A model generated the notes under the pieces. That model was not told where the DNA came from and did not search any database. It saw nothing but the letters and a program-made list of their open reading frames with translations. This document shows, piece after piece, positions 15,725 through 24,732 of a DNA stretch of 64,000 bases; position 1 is the first letter of the stretch; each line of letters begins with the position of its first letter. Source of the DNA: CADEED01 sp963842515 (GTDB lineage: Bacteria > Pseudomonadota > Gammaproteobacteria > Steroidobacterales > Steroidobacteraceae); contig CAWJGO010000002.1 in the NCBI GenBank assembly GCA_963842515.1, positions 744,001 to 808,000 of the forward strand, in the 5' to 3' direction. The position numbers and the translations under genes are program-made.

Positions 15725-17212
15725 TCAAATATTGGCTCCGTCACGTTTTGCCAGGAGACGGGGAATGTCCCCTTTATCCTCGCGCCGCCACAACGCGGCG
15801 AGCAGGTCGCTGTCGACACCGCGCGTCTCGGGCACGTAACGCATCACGATGAACGCCGCGAAGATGCCGAAGCCGCCGTACAGCCAGAACGGGAAAGCGT
15901 GATTCCAAGCCGCATTCAGCGCGTCGTTGCCGAGCAGCAGCGGAAACGTCGCCGAGACGAGCAGGTTCGCGATCCACTGCGAAGCGACCGCGATAGACAT
16001 GGCTTGGCCGCGAATCGGCGCGGGGTAGATCTCTGACAGCATGATCCAGACGATGGGGCCGAACGACACCGCAAATCCCGCGAGATACACACAGATTGCC
16101 ACCAGCGCCAGCGGTCCGGTGTTCTGCGAATGGAACAACGAGCCGAGCATGAGCATCGACAGGCCCATGGTGAGGCCGCCGAAAAGCAGCAGCGGCTTGC
16201 GCCCTACTTTGTCGACGATGAGCACGACCACCATGGTGGACAGCAGGTTCACGATGCAGGCAACGACGATGCCCAGAAACGCGGCATCCATGTGGTAACC
16301 CATTTTGGCGAAGATTTCCGGGCCGTAATACAGCACGGTATTGATGCCGACGAGCTGCTGGAACACCGACAGGGCCACACCCACGAGCACCACGCGCGCA
16401 CCGAAGCTGAACAATGGTGCTGGCCGGTCGTCTGTCGTCGCGGCGGCGGCGAGCTCGCTCAGGGCGACGCGCACTTCGTCGGGCTCCGCCGAACGCGACA
16501 ACACTTTTCTAGCCTGCTCGATGCGTCCTGTCTTGACCAGCCAGCTGGGTGATTCGGGCACCGAGAAGCTCAGATAGAAGAACGCCAGGGCCGGCACCGC
16601 GAGCGCCAGCATCATCCAGCGCCATCCGGTCGCCAGCACCCAGACATCATCACCTTGCAACGAGATACCCCAATTCACGACGTACGCGATGGTCATGCCA
16701 CCGGTGATGGCAATCTGCTGGTAGGCGCCGAGCTGCCCGCGCACCGCGCTCGGCGCGAATTCGCCCACGTAGGTGGGGGCGATCATCGAAGCAATGCCTA
16801 CCGCCACGCCGCCAAGCATCCGATAAATGTTGAATGGCCAGATCGCCGCCGGACCCATGTCGCCCACCGGCGCGATGCCAATTTCAGGATAAGCCGAACC
16901 CACAGCCGAGACGATGAACAGGACCGACGCTAGAATCATCGGGCGCTTGCGGCCTAACAAACCCGACATGGGCCGAGCGAGCAGCGCCCCGATGATGGTG
17001 CCCAACAACGCGCTGCACACCGTGAGCCCCAGCAAGGCGTCCGCCGCGGTGTTCGACAGCCGCAGCGGTGCGATGAAGTTGAAATTGATGGCACCAACCG
17101 CCCCGGCGATCACCGCCGTGGCGTAGCCGAACAGCAGTGAGCTCAGCGTCGCGACAAAGGTGGTGCCGGTGACGGCCTGGATGTGGCTGGTGGAGACTTT
17201 CGCGAGTTTCAT
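15725..17212 (-). CDS. sugar:H+ symporter (MFS sugar porter), copy 1
   Basis: 495 residues with 12 membrane helices. Sugar-porter signatures are present: LLGRKRPMI after TM2, EFAPSAVRGQLGAYQQIAI after TM4, VPESPSWLV in the central loop, DKVGRKPLLL and PETRGVDSD at the end. It would import a hexose or pentose with protons. It is closely similar to the gene upstream (17232-18698), so the pair arose by tandem duplication. The last 20 codons differ from the sister protein and contain a short palindrome (GGGGACATTCCCC on the coding strand) that seems to have replaced the original end. The start follows the sister gene's stop by 19 nt. Confidence 0.93.
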   Translation of the reverse strand: MKLAKVSTSHIQAVTGTTFVATLSSLLFGYATAVIAGAVGAINFNFIAPLRLSNTAADALLGLTVCSALLGTIIGALLARPMSGLLGRKRPMILASVLFIVSAVGSAYPEIGIAPVGDMGPAAIWPFNIYRMLGGVAVGIASMIAPTYVGEFAPSAVRGQLGAYQQIAITGGMTIAYVVNWGISLQGDDVWVLATGWRWMMLALAVPALAFFYLSFSVPESPSWLVKTGRIEQARKVLSRSAEPDEVRVALSELAAAATTDDRPAPLFSFGARVVLVGVALSVFQQLVGINTVLYYGPEIFAKMGYHMDAAFLGIVVACIVNLLSTMVVVLIVDKVGRKPLLLFGGLTMGLSMLMLGSLFHSQNTGPLALVAICVYLAGFAVSFGPIVWIMLSEIYPAPIRGQAMSIAVASQWIANLLVSATFPLLLGNDALNAAWNHAFPFWLYGGFGIFAAFIVMRYVPETRGVDSDLLAALWRREDKGDIPRLLAKRDGANI

Positions 17213-17231
17213 GGGCGCAACTCCGCAAACC

Positions 17232-18698
17232 TCAGGCCTTCGCCGGCGCGAGCGGGAAGCTGGCTTGCTGGCGCCACAATGCACCGAGCCGGTCGCTGTC
17301 TACGCCCTTGGTCTCGGGCACGAAACGCAGCACCAGGAAAGCTGCGAGCAGGCCGAATGCACCGTAGAGCCAGAACGCGAATCCGCCGTGTGCGAATCCA
17401 TTGAGCATGCTGTCGTGGAATATCACCGGGAACGTGAATGACACCAGGAAATTCGCGCTCCACTGCGCGGCGATGCAGATCGACATGGCCTCGCCGCGGA
17501 TCGGCGCCGGGAAAATCTCCGACATCATGATCCAGACGATGGGACCGAAGGACATTCCCAGGCCCACCAGGTAGCAACACATGGCCACGAGGCCGAGCGC
17601 GCCGGTCTTTTCGGCCTGAAACAGCGAGCCCATGGCGATCATCGACAGGCCCATGATCAGCGCTCCGGACATCAGCAGCGGTTTGCGCCCGACGCGATCG
17701 ACGATCAACACGACCATCATGGTCGCGAGCAAGTTCAACGAGCGGGCGGCGAGCACGCCCAGGAACGCCGCGTCCATGTGAAATCCCATGCGCTGCAGGA
17801 TCTGCGGCCCATAGTAGGAAATGGCGTTCAGGCCCATGAGCTGTTGGAGAAGGCTGAGTGAAACTCCGACCAGCACCACACGGGCACCGAATGCCAGCAG
17901 CGGCGCCGGCTTCTCCTGTGCTCGATTGTCCGTGGCGAGGTCTTCGAGCATGACACGCACTTCTTCAGGGTCCGCGGAACGTGACAGCGCGCGCCGCGCT
18001 TCCTCCGCCCGTCCATGCCTGACGAGCCAGCTCGGGGATTCCGGCACGGTAAAGCTCAGCCAGAAGAACGCCAGCGCCGGAATTGCCAGCGACACCATCA
18101 TGTAGCGCCAGCCGATTTCCAGCACCCACAGGTCATCGCCCTGCAGCGCGATGCCCCAGTTCACGAACAGCACGATGGCGATGCCGCCGGCAATCGCAAT
18201 CTGCTGGTAGGCGCCGAGCTGGCCGCGGACCGCACTCGGGGCGAATTCCGCCACGTACATGGGGGCGATCACCGATGCCAAGCCGACGGCCACCCCACCC
18301 ATGATGCGATAGACGATGAATGGCCAGATGGCATCCGGACCCAGTCCGCCGATGGGGGAAAAACCGGTCTCCGGAAAAGCGGAACCGAACGCCGAGACCA
18401 GGAACAGGATCGAAGCGAGGATCATCGGCCGCTTGCGGCCCAGCAACTCGGCGGTTCGCCGGGCGCACAATGCGCCGATTATCGTGCCACCAAGCGCCGC
18501 GCACACGGTGAGCCCGAGCAACGCGTTCGCGGCCGTCTCGTGCATGCCGCGTGGCGCGATGAAGTTGAAATCGATGGCGCCCACCACTCCGGATATGACC
18601 GCCGTGCAATAACCAAACAGCAGCGAGCTCAGGGTCGACACGAACGTCGTGCCCGTGACGGCCTGGATGTGGCTGGTGGAAACCTTGGCGAGTTTCAT
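17232..18698 (-). CDS. sugar:H+ symporter (MFS sugar porter), copy 2
   Basis: 488 residues, 12 membrane helices, with the same first 20 residues as copy 1 (MKLAKVSTSHIQAVTGTTFV) and the same motifs: LLGRKRPMILAS, RGQLGAYQQIAIAGG, VPESPSWLV, DRVGRKPLLM, PETKGVDSD. Differences in the substrate-facing helices (for example QQLMGLNAISYYGP here, QQLVGINTVLYYGP in copy 1) suggest the copies may differ in sugar preference. It starts 5 nt after the stop of the histidine kinase gene, so kinase and both porters probably form one transcript. Confidence 0.93.
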   Translation of the reverse strand: MKLAKVSTSHIQAVTGTTFVSTLSSLLFGYCTAVISGVVGAIDFNFIAPRGMHETAANALLGLTVCAALGGTIIGALCARRTAELLGRKRPMILASILFLVSAFGSAFPETGFSPIGGLGPDAIWPFIVYRIMGGVAVGLASVIAPMYVAEFAPSAVRGQLGAYQQIAIAGGIAIVLFVNWGIALQGDDLWVLEIGWRYMMVSLAIPALAFFWLSFTVPESPSWLVRHGRAEEARRALSRSADPEEVRVMLEDLATDNRAQEKPAPLLAFGARVVLVGVSLSLLQQLMGLNAISYYGPQILQRMGFHMDAAFLGVLAARSLNLLATMMVVLIVDRVGRKPLLMSGALIMGLSMIAMGSLFQAEKTGALGLVAMCCYLVGLGMSFGPIVWIMMSEIFPAPIRGEAMSICIAAQWSANFLVSFTFPVIFHDSMLNGFAHGGFAFWLYGAFGLLAAFLVLRFVPETKGVDSDRLGALWRQQASFPLAPAKA

Positions 18699-18703
18699 GG
18701 GCG

Positions 18704-20587
18704 TCAGGCGGCGGCCGAGTCCGCCACGACCGGCCCGCCGATCGGCAGACGGATGAAAAACGTGGTGCCCTTGCCCACTTCGGTTTCGAAGTGCAACGCA
18801 CCGCCATGCTTGTCCACGACCACGGCATGGGCGATGGCGAGGCCCTGACCGGTGCCCTTACCGACTTCCTTGGTGGTGAAGAACGGATCGAAGATGCGGG
18901 AACGCACTTCGACGGGAATCCCTTTGCCGGTGTCACCGATGGCGATTTCGATCGATCCGTCGAGCACGCGCGTCGTCACTTTGATGCGGCCTTTGTCGGG
19001 CGTGCCCTTGACCACGTCGGCGATGGCATGCGCCGCGTTCACGATGAGATTGAGCACCACCTGGTTGATCTCGCCCGCGTAGCAGTTCACCAGCGGCAGC
19101 TCCGCAAACTGTGTCTCCACTTCGGCGACGTACTTGTATTCGTTGGCGGCGATGATCAGTGTGCTCGAGATCGCCTGGTTGATGTCGGCCTGCGCCATTT
19201 CCTTGCGATCGGGGTGCGCGAACTCTTTCATCGAACGCACGATGGCCGCCACGCGGCCGAGCCCGTCGCGCGCGCGGTCGAGCGCGACCGGCGCATTCTC
19301 GAGAATGTAGTCGAGGTCCGCCTCGTCCTCGGCGTCCTCGGCGGCCTTCGCAGCCGCTTCGACTCCGGTGCCGTTCTGCGTCGCGTTGCGAAGGTCGCGA
19401 TACTTGTCGACGATGCCGGCGAGGTCATCCATGGCTTCGCGCACGAAGTGCACGCTGTCGGAGACGAACTGCACCGGCGTGTTGATCTCATGTGCCACGC
19501 CCGCGGCGAGGCGGCCCACGCTCTCGAGCTTCTGCGCCTGCGCGAGATCGTTCTCCAGGCGGCGCTGATCGGTCACGTCGAGCATCATGCCGCGCAGCAC
19601 TTTGTGCTGGCCGGTGTTCTCGCAGCTCACCACCCAGCGCAGGTCGATGCGTTTCTCATCTTCGGTGAGCACGGTGGTCTCGAGCTCGAAACTGCCGCTG
19701 GTGCTCTGGTCGATGCGCGTACGCACCGCGCCGTTGCGGTCGCGTGGCATGAGCCTGTCGAGGAAGCCGACCTGTTTCCAGAGTTCTTCGCTGAACCCCA
19801 GGCGCTGCGGACCCTGCGGCCCGATGTATTCGAAATGCCCGTCTTCGACATCGAGCGCGAATGGAATCGCCTGGGTGCCTTCGACCACCAGCCGGTACTG
19901 CTCGCGCCCTCGTTCGAGTTCCTGAGTGCGTTCGGAGACCAGCATTTCGAGTCGTTGCTTCTCGGTGCGCTCCATCTGCCGGCGCTCTTCGAACATGCGC
20001 ACCACTTCGGACATCATGACGCTGAACGCATGCGCCAGTGCCAGCAGGATGGCGAACAGCAGCACCACGGCAGTGGTCATCGCCGGAAACTGCGCGGCGC
20101 GCATGCGCGCCGACTGGATGTGCTCGGTGGACAGCGCGAGATAAAGATGGCCCGCCTCGCCCTCACCGACCTGAATGTCGCGCCGCGTGAGCTGGACACG
20201 ATCGTCCCCGAGTTTCAAGTCCTCGGAGTTCTTCAGAGTCACCGGGAAGTGACCATGTCCCGCGAGCCTGCGTCCTCCCGGCGCATAGACCGCGACGCCA
20301 TACACATTGCGGTCCGATCTCAGCGGCTCGATGGCCTCCTCGGCGAACACCGGGTCCATGGTCACCACCGCAGCGTAGAGCTGCGAGGTGAGGTTCGACG
20401 CATACATCGTCGACTTGGCGCGCACGCTCGCTTCGAGCGACGAGCCATCGAAGGTCGCATAGCCGACGACGCCCGCAAACGCGCTCAGTATGAAAACCAG
20501 CGCCAGGCTTCCCATGAGCTGCGCCTGCAACGGCAGATCGGTCGTCGCGTGTTGGGTTGCCGTCTCTTCTTTGCGCACGTCGTTCAT
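18704..20587 (-). CDS. membrane sensor histidine kinase (NtrB-like), upstream of sugar porters
   Basis: 627 residues from the ATG at 20587 (GGAG site); a start at 20602 is possible. Membrane helices at about 25-45 and 170-195 flank a periplasmic sensor region. A short coiled coil and a PAS-like domain (about 230-345) follow, then the dimerisation helix with GRLAAGVAHEINTPVQFVSD (phospho-His near 370) and an ATPase domain with N box NLIVNAAHAI, G1 GDTGKGIP and G2 GKGTGQGLAIAH. An acidic insert of about 50 residues separates the His helix from its partner helix. There is no receiver and no response regulator next to it. Position suggests it senses a nutrient or envelope signal linked to sugar uptake (inference). 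Confidence 0.9.
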   Translation of the reverse strand: MNDVRKEETATQHATTDLPLQAQLMGSLALVFILSAFAGVVGYATFDGSSLEASVRAKSTMYASNLTSQLYAAVVTMDPVFAEEAIEPLRSDRNVYGVAVYAPGGRRLAGHGHFPVTLKNSEDLKLGDDRVQLTRRDIQVGEGEAGHLYLALSTEHIQSARMRAAQFPAMTTAVVLLFAILLALAHAFSVMMSEVVRMFEERRQMERTEKQRLEMLVSERTQELERGREQYRLVVEGTQAIPFALDVEDGHFEYIGPQGPQRLGFSEELWKQVGFLDRLMPRDRNGAVRTRIDQSTSGSFELETTVLTEDEKRIDLRWVVSCENTGQHKVLRGMMLDVTDQRRLENDLAQAQKLESVGRLAAGVAHEINTPVQFVSDSVHFVREAMDDLAGIVDKYRDLRNATQNGTGVEAAAKAAEDAEDEADLDYILENAPVALDRARDGLGRVAAIVRSMKEFAHPDRKEMAQADINQAISSTLIIAANEYKYVAEVETQFAELPLVNCYAGEINQVVLNLIVNAAHAIADVVKGTPDKGRIKVTTRVLDGSIEIAIGDTGKGIPVEVRSRIFDPFFTTKEVGKGTGQGLAIAHAVVVDKHGGALHFETEVGKGTTFFIRLPIGGPVVADSAAA

Positions 20588-20765
20588 GAAAACTCCGACC
20601 AAGCCTAGAAACGGGCGCGTTTGCCCGCTGGCTCGTACGGTTTATCGGTAAGGGAGGCGCTTCCCTTGAACGATGCTGGTGCGCGACCCGCTGAAACAAG
20701 GCCCCGGAGGGCGGCAAGATCTTGCCGTCAGGCAGCCTGTGACGCGGTTCTCGATGGCCGTCACG

Positions 20766-20791
20766 AACGGCGCCCCGCAAGGGGCGCCGTT
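20766..20791 (-). terminator. 11-bp stem hairpin downstream of the DUF1080 gene
   Basis: AACGGCGCCCC (20766-20776) and GGGGCGCCGTT (20781-20791) pair fully around a 4-nt loop, starting 24 nt past the DUF1080 stop. There is no T-run, so it may be a Rho-linked or mRNA-stabilising hairpin and not a full intrinsic terminator. Confidence 0.5.
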
Positions 20792-20815
20792 ACCGTTGTG
20801 GCCGTCAGGCCTGAA

Positions 20816-22291
20816 CTAGAGCTTGCGAAGCCAGATATTGCGGAAGCGGACCAGGTGTCCGTGGTCCTGCAGGCGCAGCGGCATGTCGCCGTGCGCAGTG
20901 TAGCTAGGCGCCCCTATGTAGGTGGTGCCGCCCTTGAGCACGGCGTTGTTCTGGACCAGAACACCGTTGAGCAGCACGGTGAGCCGCGCGGGTGACGTCA
21001 CCGAACCGTCCGCCGCGAAGCGCGGCGCGGTGTAGATGATGTCGTAGGTGTTCCAGGTTTCGGCAGGCAACGTCGCATTCACCAGCGGCGGGAACTGCTT
21101 GTAGATCGAGCCCACCATGCCGTTCACATAGGTCGGGTTCTCGAAATTGTCGAGCACCTGCACTTCGTACACGTCCTGCAGGAAGATGCCGCTGTTGCCG
21201 CGATCCTGATTCACCTTGTCAGGCGGCAGTTTCGGATCCTGCCATTCCACGTGCAGCTGCACATCGCCGAACGCGGCCTTGGTCTGGATATCGCCCGTGC
21301 CGGGCCCGACGACCATCTCGCCGTTGTCGATCTTCCAGCCGGCGGCGGCGCCGGTATTCGCGCTCTTCCAGGCATCGAGATTCTTGCCATCGAACAGCAC
21401 AATGGCGTCCGACGGCGCGGCGCCGGCAGCCACACCCGGCTTTACCTTGGCGGGAACGGGGAACCAGACTTCGGTGAGCTTGGGCTCTGGCGGCATGTCG
21501 TCGGCTTTCGTGAGCGGGCGCACCTTGATGTTGCGATAGAAGAGCTCGGCGCTCTCGGCCTGCAGCGCGATCTTGCCATGATCGAGTTTCACCCAGCTGC
21601 TCGTGGGCACGTCCCAGGACTTCATGCTGTTGACGCGCATGTTCACCACGCCGTTGACGATGTGCGTGGCGCGGTCGCCGCGCACGATGACCTCGAGCGT
21701 GTTCCAGCCCGGGTATTCGTTTACGCGGCCGTGGCGCGTGCGCTTGAAATCTTCGTACTTGCCCACGGTGACTGGTACCCCGCCGTTCTCGGGCAAGGCA
21801 TAGCGCCCGGTCTTCGGATCGACGAAACTCGAGACCTGCGCGGATACCGCCCACGAATCGCCCGTGTCACCTTCCTGAATCTGCGCTTCGGCGCTCGCCG
21901 GCCAGTCGGACGGACGCGCGCGATGCACGTGGTAGAGAAGCCCGGCATCGCGCACATGCTCGAGCCGCGGCGGAAATTTTTTCTCGCCCCATTTGTATTC
22001 GAGGCTGATCACGTAATCCTTGTAGTCCGCGTCGGTGAGGATGTACGCGTTTGGCTGTTCAGAGCCCGCTTGCTGCGTGGGGTAGGCGTGGATTTCGCCG
22101 TTCTTGACTTCGAAGATGCTGGACGCCGGCGGCGCATCGGCAGCGGTTTTCGATGCGTAATGCACCGACCAACCGTTGAGGTTCTTGCCGTTGAAGATGG
22201 GCTTCCAGCCCGGACCGCTCTGCGCCGCCACGCTGGCAGCGGCGATGAGAAAACACACACTCGCGCCGAGACTTCTGAACGCCCTGGTCAT
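20816..22291 (-). CDS. secreted two-domain DUF1080 protein (3-keto-disaccharide hydrolase-like)
   Basis: 491 residues: signal peptide (SLGASVCFLIAAASVAAQ) and two tandem DUF1080 jelly-roll domains, about 28-260 and 296-491. Each begins with the family hallmark (WKPIFNGKNLNGW and IVLFDGKNLDAW) and ends with RNIKVRPL or RNIWLRKL. DUF1080 is a concanavalin-like fold; some members hydrolyse 3-keto-glycosides and others only bind sugars. The second domain keeps GNSGIFLQDVYEVQVLDNFE, typical of the catalytic-looking members. Single gene on the minus strand; the nearby sugar porters make a carbohydrate role likely. Confidence 0.9.
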   Translation of the reverse strand: MTRAFRSLGASVCFLIAAASVAAQSGPGWKPIFNGKNLNGWSVHYASKTAADAPPASSIFEVKNGEIHAYPTQQAGSEQPNAYILTDADYKDYVISLEYKWGEKKFPPRLEHVRDAGLLYHVHRARPSDWPASAEAQIQEGDTGDSWAVSAQVSSFVDPKTGRYALPENGGVPVTVGKYEDFKRTRHGRVNEYPGWNTLEVIVRGDRATHIVNGVVNMRVNSMKSWDVPTSSWVKLDHGKIALQAESAELFYRNIKVRPLTKADDMPPEPKLTEVWFPVPAKVKPGVAAGAAPSDAIVLFDGKNLDAWKSANTGAAAGWKIDNGEMVVGPGTGDIQTKAAFGDVQLHVEWQDPKLPPDKVNQDRGNSGIFLQDVYEVQVLDNFENPTYVNGMVGSIYKQFPPLVNATLPAETWNTYDIIYTAPRFAADGSVTSPARLTVLLNGVLVQNNAVLKGGTTYIGAPSYTAHGDMPLRLQDHGHLVRFRNIWLRKL

Positions 22292-22371
22292 TTTTATGCC
22301 CCCGTGAAAATGGCGGGCAAGTGTAGCAAACGCCGCCGGTGCGCGATCTGGCTACCGGCGGAAGCGACCGT

Positions 22372-22794
22372 TTACGCGAACAGTTTCCAATTCCCGGTGA
22401 TATCAGCGTCCCCCGGCTGTTCCGGCTCGCCCAGAGTCTGCCGGATGTTCGCCAGCAGCTCGGCGTTCTCCACTGGCTTCTGCAGATAGACCTTGGCGCC
22501 GGCTTTGATGGCCCGCTCCTTGTTGCCGCTGACGTCACGCGCGGAGACAACGATGATCGGGATCACGGCCAGCGACGGATGCCGCTTGAGCCTTTCGATG
22601 ACCACGAAACCATCACCACCCGGTAAACCCAGATCGAGAATGATCACGTCGGGTTGCTGCTTGCGGGCTTCGGCGATGCTTGAAAGCGCGTCGCTGGCAA
22701 AACAGGTGTCGTAGCCGTTTGCCTTGAGCCGCACATGCATTGCGAGCCGTACATCGGGATCGTCGTCGACGAGCAGAATTTTCTTAAGTGCCAT
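22372..22794 (-). CDS. stand-alone response regulator (receiver only)
   Basis: 140 residues, one CheY-like receiver: acidic pocket VDDDPD near 9-14, phospho-acceptor Asp54 in VIILDLGLPGGDG, a Ser in the switch position (VVSARD), and Lys in VYLQKP. The last 20 residues are extra and lack an output domain. Its ATG lies inside the 3' end of the kinase gene (11-nt overlap), so it is coupled to it and is the obvious phosphate acceptor or relay for that kinase and the Hpt protein. Confidence 0.92.
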   Translation of the reverse strand: MALKKILLVDDDPDVRLAMHVRLKANGYDTCFASDALSSIAEARKQQPDVIILDLGLPGGDGFVVIERLKRHPSLAVIPIIVVSARDVSGNKERAIKAGAKVYLQKPVENAELLANIRQTLGEPEQPGDADITGNWKLFA

Positions 22795-24361
22795 GACCCA
22801 CCATCCTTGAGGAGAGCTCCTCGTTCACGAGTGCTTGAACTATTGCCGCTACCGCCTCGAAGGACGCGTCCGTCGTCTCGAAGGCCTCTCGCCGTGATGC
22901 CTGGACTGCGCGGCTGGAAATCGAGAGCGTGAGGCCGGCTTTCTGCTGCGATTCGCGCTCGTCGAAATGCTGCCGGATTCGCGTGAGCAACGTCTCGCAT
23001 CCCGAGGCATCCGCCGACGCCACGACGAAAAACAACTCTGCCGTTCCCGAGGAGCCCATCTTCGGAAGCACGGTGTCCTCGTCCGAATGCAAACAGCGCT
23101 GCAACAACTCACGCGTCCATGAGGAATGCTCGGCGCGCGCGGTGTCGGAAAGCCAGCCTGCCGGCGCGTCGAGCTGCGCCACGAGCAGCATCAGCGGCCC
23201 AGGTCCCATGCCGGGTTTTTCCAACGCCGCGGCAAGCAGGTTGCGCATGGAGAACACCGGCAAGGTGACGGAGAAGACCGCGCCTTGCCCCGGTGTGCTC
23301 TTGGCCCATATCCGCCCGCCCTGACGCACGACCAGTTCTTTGCAGATGTAAAGTCCCAGGCCGAGTCCCTGCCTCCCTGCCTGCGAAGGATCCGACGCCT
23401 GGAACAGGCGTTCGAAGATCTGCTCGGTCATGCCGGCGGCGATCCCGCAGCCGGTATCGGAGACCTGCAATACCAGCAGGTTCGAGTTCTGCTCGAGCAG
23501 CTGCGCGCGAACCTTCACGGCACCATTCACCGGCGTGAATTTGATGGCGTTGTCGAGCAGGATGATGAGAATCTGCCGGACCCGGGTGGGATCCGCGCAC
23601 ACCAGTGGCAGCTCGTCGGCGATGTGCGCCGAGAGTGTTATCCCCTTGGCCGCGGCCGCGCCTTGCAGCGTATTGACCGCGTAGGCAACCGCCTCCGCGA
23701 TCGAGGTTCGTTGCAGCTCGATCGTGAGCTTGCCGCCCTGGCCGCGCGTGACCTCCAGCAGATCGTCGATCATCGCCTGCAGCTGTTTCACATTGCGGAA
23801 GACGATGTTCAGGTAATCGCGCTGCTCGGGATTCAGGTCGCCAACCAGTTTGTCGAGCAGGATAGTCACGAACTGGTAGATCGCATTGAGCGGTGAGCGA
23901 AGCTCGTGTGACACGTGCGAAAGAAAATTGTCCTTGAACTGCAGCTGGTTGTTGCGGATCTGGTCGGTCTCCAGCTGCATCCGATGCCGCTCGATGGCGT
24001 GACGCAGCGCGCGCGGCAGCGCGCGACTCTCGATCTGGCCCTTGATGAGATAGTCCTGCGCGCCTTCCTTCATGGCGTCTGCGGCGAGCTCTTCGTCGTC
24101 CAGGCCCGTCAACACGATGACGGGTACACCGGGGGCCACCGCCTGCGCGCGACGCACGATGTCGAGTCCCTGACCATCGGGCAGGTCCATGTCCAACAGG
24201 ATGATATCCACGCCGGATTTCGCGAGATGCGCCTGCGCATCGCTCATGCGCAACATATGCGTCAGCTGAAAGCTTCCCCCGTCCTTGCTGAACATCTGCT
24301 GCAGCAGCAGCGCGTCGCTGGCGTTGTCTTCTACTACCAGGACCTGGAGGGGCTTTTTCAC
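22784..24361 (-). CDS. receiver-histidine kinase with degenerate GGDEF-like C-terminal domain
   Basis: 525 residues. An N-terminal receiver (about 5-120, Asp57, Lys107) is followed by HisKA (FLSHVSHELRSPLNAIYQF, phospho-His152) and an ATPase domain (N box ILLDNAIKFT; G boxes DTGCGIA and GLGLGLYI). Residues about 385-515 look like a decayed GGDEF fold: SDEDTVLPKMGSSGTAELFF sits where the GGDEF signature would be, followed by a helix ETLLTRIRQHF and strand GLTLSIS. The protein has no membrane segment and is cytoplasmic. The GTG start shares one base with the Hpt gene's TAG, and the 3' end overlaps the next receiver gene. Confidence 0.9.
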   Translation of the reverse strand: MKKPLQVLVVEDNASDALLLQQMFSKDGGSFQLTHMLRMSDAQAHLAKSGVDIILLDMDLPDGQGLDIVRRAQAVAPGVPVIVLTGLDDEELAADAMKEGAQDYLIKGQIESRALPRALRHAIERHRMQLETDQIRNNQLQFKDNFLSHVSHELRSPLNAIYQFVTILLDKLVGDLNPEQRDYLNIVFRNVKQLQAMIDDLLEVTRGQGGKLTIELQRTSIAEAVAYAVNTLQGAAAAKGITLSAHIADELPLVCADPTRVRQILIILLDNAIKFTPVNGAVKVRAQLLEQNSNLLVLQVSDTGCGIAAGMTEQIFERLFQASDPSQAGRQGLGLGLYICKELVVRQGGRIWAKSTPGQGAVFSVTLPVFSMRNLLAAALEKPGMGPGPLMLLVAQLDAPAGWLSDTARAEHSSWTRELLQRCLHSDEDTVLPKMGSSGTAELFFVVASADASGCETLLTRIRQHFDERESQQKAGLTLSISSRAVQASRREAFETTDASFEAVAAIVQALVNEELSSRMVGHGT

Positions 24362-24732
24362 TAGCCCGTTGCCCCATCTACCTGGCTCAGCCGCCCCGCC
24401 AGTACGCGCATCGACCTTCGCAGACGCAGGTCGTTGTTGGATGCGCGCCGCGCCAGCGCGCCGGACGCGGCCAGTTCCAGCATCTTCGAAGCTTCGCGGA
24501 TCTGGTGCATTTCGAACACCGCGGCCGCTCCGCGCAACCGGTGGGCGAAGCGTTCCAGGTCTTCGAAGACCGCGGCCGGAAATCCGCCGGCGGCGCCCAG
24601 CACCTCAGCGAGCGTCAGCAGGCGCGCATGTTCGGCGCGCAGTCGACCGAGAAAGGATTGGCGGACTTCTTCGTACGCCGCCTCGGTCGCCGCCTCTGCG
24701 GCAGGAGCTTGCTGCCTTTCAATGTGTGGCAC
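24361..24732 (-). CDS. histidine phosphotransfer (Hpt) protein
   Basis: 123 residues from a GTG at 24732, chosen because it has a CGGAGA site 6 nt upstream and overlaps the preceding gene by only 14 nt; an ATG at 24777 would overlap by 59. A four-helix Hpt bundle: helix with EEVRQSFLGRLRAEHARLL, then the phospho-acceptor helix FAHRLRGAAAVF (His64; canonical form HxLKGxA, here HRLRGAA), and a third helix IREASKMLELAA. It would shuttle phosphate between the hybrid kinase and the receivers of this cassette, including the REC-GGDEF protein. Confidence 0.85.
   Translation of the reverse strand: MPHIERQQAPAAEAATEAAYEEVRQSFLGRLRAEHARLLTLAEVLGAAGGFPAAVFEDLERFAHRLRGAAAVFEMHQIREASKMLELAASGALARRASNNDLRLRRSMRVLAGRLSQVDGATG

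Noticed and set aside
18791..20608. Plus-strand open frame of 605 codons
   Set aside because: Fully antisense to the histidine kinase with recognisable HisKA and ATPase motifs; composition (His, Ala, Arg-rich) is that of a shadow frame.
21251..22489. Plus-strand open frame of 412 codons opposite the DUF1080 gene
   Set aside because: No recognisable motif, while the minus strand has a signal peptide and two full DUF1080 domains.
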